A stretch of 5,001 nt of DNA, taken from the NCBI GenBank assembly GCA_046733315.1, contig JBKPOV010000063.1, positions 1 through 5,001 of the forward strand, given 5' to 3'. The DNA is from VRUE01 sp046733315. GTDB lineage: Bacteria; Actinomycetota; Thermoleophilia; Solirubrobacterales; 70-9. The notes under the pieces are model-generated. The model was not told the origin of the DNA. It saw only the letters and a program-made list of their open reading frames with translations, and did not search any database. The position numbers were made by a program, and so were the translations under genes. Shown one piece after another: positions 4,106-5,001 of the stretch (positions are counted from its first letter, which is position 1; the number at the start of each line of letters is the position of its first letter).

Positions 4106-5001
4106 GGCGAGGGTGAGCTTTCGGGGGCCGCGGCTGAAGCCGGCCTCGAGCAGGACGTCCTCTTGGCCGGAGCCGATCACGGGATCGCCGTCGAGCTTCT
4201 CCAGGGCCAGCTTGGGCAGGCGGCTGGCGGCGACCTCCTTGGCCAGGGCGCCTACGGCGGCGGCCAGCTCGTCTTCGCTCAGCTCGATCAGGCGGACGAT
4301 GCCGCGGCCGCCGCGCTCGATGTAGAGCAGCGGCGAGCCGTCGCGCATCAGCGCGTGGGCGCCGGGGGTGCGGGCGGGGCGGCGGCCGCTCGGTGGTTTG
4401 GGCCAGGGCAGCGAAGCGCCGTAGGGATTGGCGGGATCGGTGGCCGAGAGCAGCAGGAAGGAGCCGTCCTCGTAGGGGAGCGAGCGCAGGCGCTCGACCG
4501 CGCCGGGCAGGGCAAACTGGGCGCCGCCGAGGCCCTCGACGAAGTAACCGCGGCGGGCGGTACCGAGCAGCTCCAGGTTGCCGAGCTCGGCATAGAGGCT
4601 GGAGAAGCCGCCAGGGACGCCCTCCGCGAGGACCGTCTCGCGGGTGACGATGCCGTAGCGCTCCAGCATCAGCTCGGCTTGGGCGCGCAGGCGCGGGCCA
4701 GCGGCAGGAGCGTTCTCGAAGAGCGGCGCCGTCAGCGACCAGCGACCCTGGACTGCGGCGCCGGCGGCGCGGCGGCGGGCGAAGCGACGACCGCGCTGCT
4801 CGGACGGCGGCGCGGCGCGCAGGCGCGGCGTACGCAGCGGCGAGAAAGCGTCGTTGGTCACCTCACCCGCCCAGGCGAGATCCCAAAGGGCGCTGTGCAG
4901 CTCCTCAGGCGGGTGATCGAGGTCCGCGAGCAGGTCGAGCCAAAAATCGGGGCCGGCGGCGAGACGCTCGCGGATCGCGTCGTGAACCTCGCTCCCGGGA
5001 C
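4097..5001 (-). CDS. lhr: Lhr-type ATP-dependent helicase, C-terminal part
   Basis: The frame is open from the right edge (4999) to a TGA at 4099-4097, giving 300 C-terminal residues. The GTG at 4861 is not the start: in-frame sequence before it continues the family pattern LHSALWDLAWAGEV-TNDAFSPLR. Further markers are GRWSL (85-89), LERYGIVTRETVLAEGVPGG (112-131), GYFVEGLGGAQFALPGAVERL (151-171 of the partial), the TDPANPYG motif (187-194), LLYIERGGRGI and a final PVIGSGQEDVLLEAGF region. Full Lhr proteins in actinobacteria are about 1,500 residues: a superfamily 2 helicase core that translocates 3'-to-5' on single-stranded DNA and unwinds RNA:DNA hybrids, then this large C-terminal region. 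The region resembles HTH_42/AlkZ-like glycosylase folds, and the E. coli version has been reported to remove uracil from DNA. Lhr acts in DNA repair in mycobacteria. The helicase motifs lie outside the window. Confidence 0.92.
   Translation of the reverse strand, partial: PGSEVHDAIRERLAAGPDFWLDLLADLDHPPEELHSALWDLAWAGEVTNDAFSPLRTPRLRAAPPSEQRGRRFARRRAAGAAVQGRWSLTAPLFENAPAAGPRLRAQAELMLERYGIVTRETVLAEGVPGGFSSLYAELGNLELLGTARRGYFVEGLGGAQFALPGAVERLRSLPYEDGSFLLLSATDPANPYGASLPWPKPPSGRRPARTPGAHALMRDGSPLLYIERGGRGIVRLIELSEDELAAAVGALAKEVAASRLPKLALEKLDGDPVIGSGQEDVLLEAGFSRGPRKLTLAAR

Noticed and set aside
4097..4861. Treating the GTG at 4861 as the start of a 254-residue gene.
   Set aside because: In-frame codons upstream to the window edge continue conserved Lhr sequence (LWDLAWAGEV), so the GTG is an internal valine.

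Overview
The window is GC-rich, has GTG/TTG start codons and tightly packed genes. It carries an actinobacterial-type Lhr helicase C-terminus, a MazF with an RHH antitoxin, and a Sec-exported protein with Gly-Asp calcium repeats ending in a Cys-rich 'DCGAGEDD' tail. That combination suggests an actinomycetota chromosome, possibly a Thermoleophilia/Solirubrobacterales-like lineage. The lineage is inferred from style only, as no marker gene is present.

Layout. Positions 1-676 (minus strand) hold an ASCH-domain protein followed 32 bp later by the start of an SRPBCC (START/polyketide-cyclase-like) protein that runs off the left edge, probably one transcript. Divergently, 781-2664 (plus) encodes a secreted ~627-aa RTX-type protein with a signal peptide, three groups of Gly/Asp repeats, two copies of a ~60-aa capping module and a non-repeat middle domain. 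Converging on it, 15 bp from its stop, is a Crp/Fnr-family regulator (2680-3381, minus). A 105-bp intergenic region separates this regulator from a divergent type II toxin-antitoxin operon, an RHH antitoxin (3487-3729) and MazF endoribonuclease (3719-4084), overlapping by 11 nt. The last gene (4097-5001, minus, continuing off the right edge) is the C-terminal 300 residues of the large helicase Lhr, convergent with mazF.

How the parts relate. The toxin-antitoxin pair is the only clear multi-gene functional unit. A 24-bp imperfect palindrome ends 4 bp before the antitoxin start, contains TGTA/TACA subsites and overlaps a TANNNT-type -10 box whose predicted transcript start is the A of the ATG. 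This suggests a leaderless, autorepressed operon. The mazF and lhr stop codons lie in the two arms of a perfect 9-bp inverted repeat, a possible shared transcript end. Nothing visible ties the Crp-like regulator to a target in the window. I see no RNA gene, CRISPR array, insertion sequence or phage gene, and no convincing undescribed multi-gene system. The most specific leads are the toxin-antitoxin operator, the ASCH protein's resemblance to the YqfB active site, and the internal duplication in the RTX protein.
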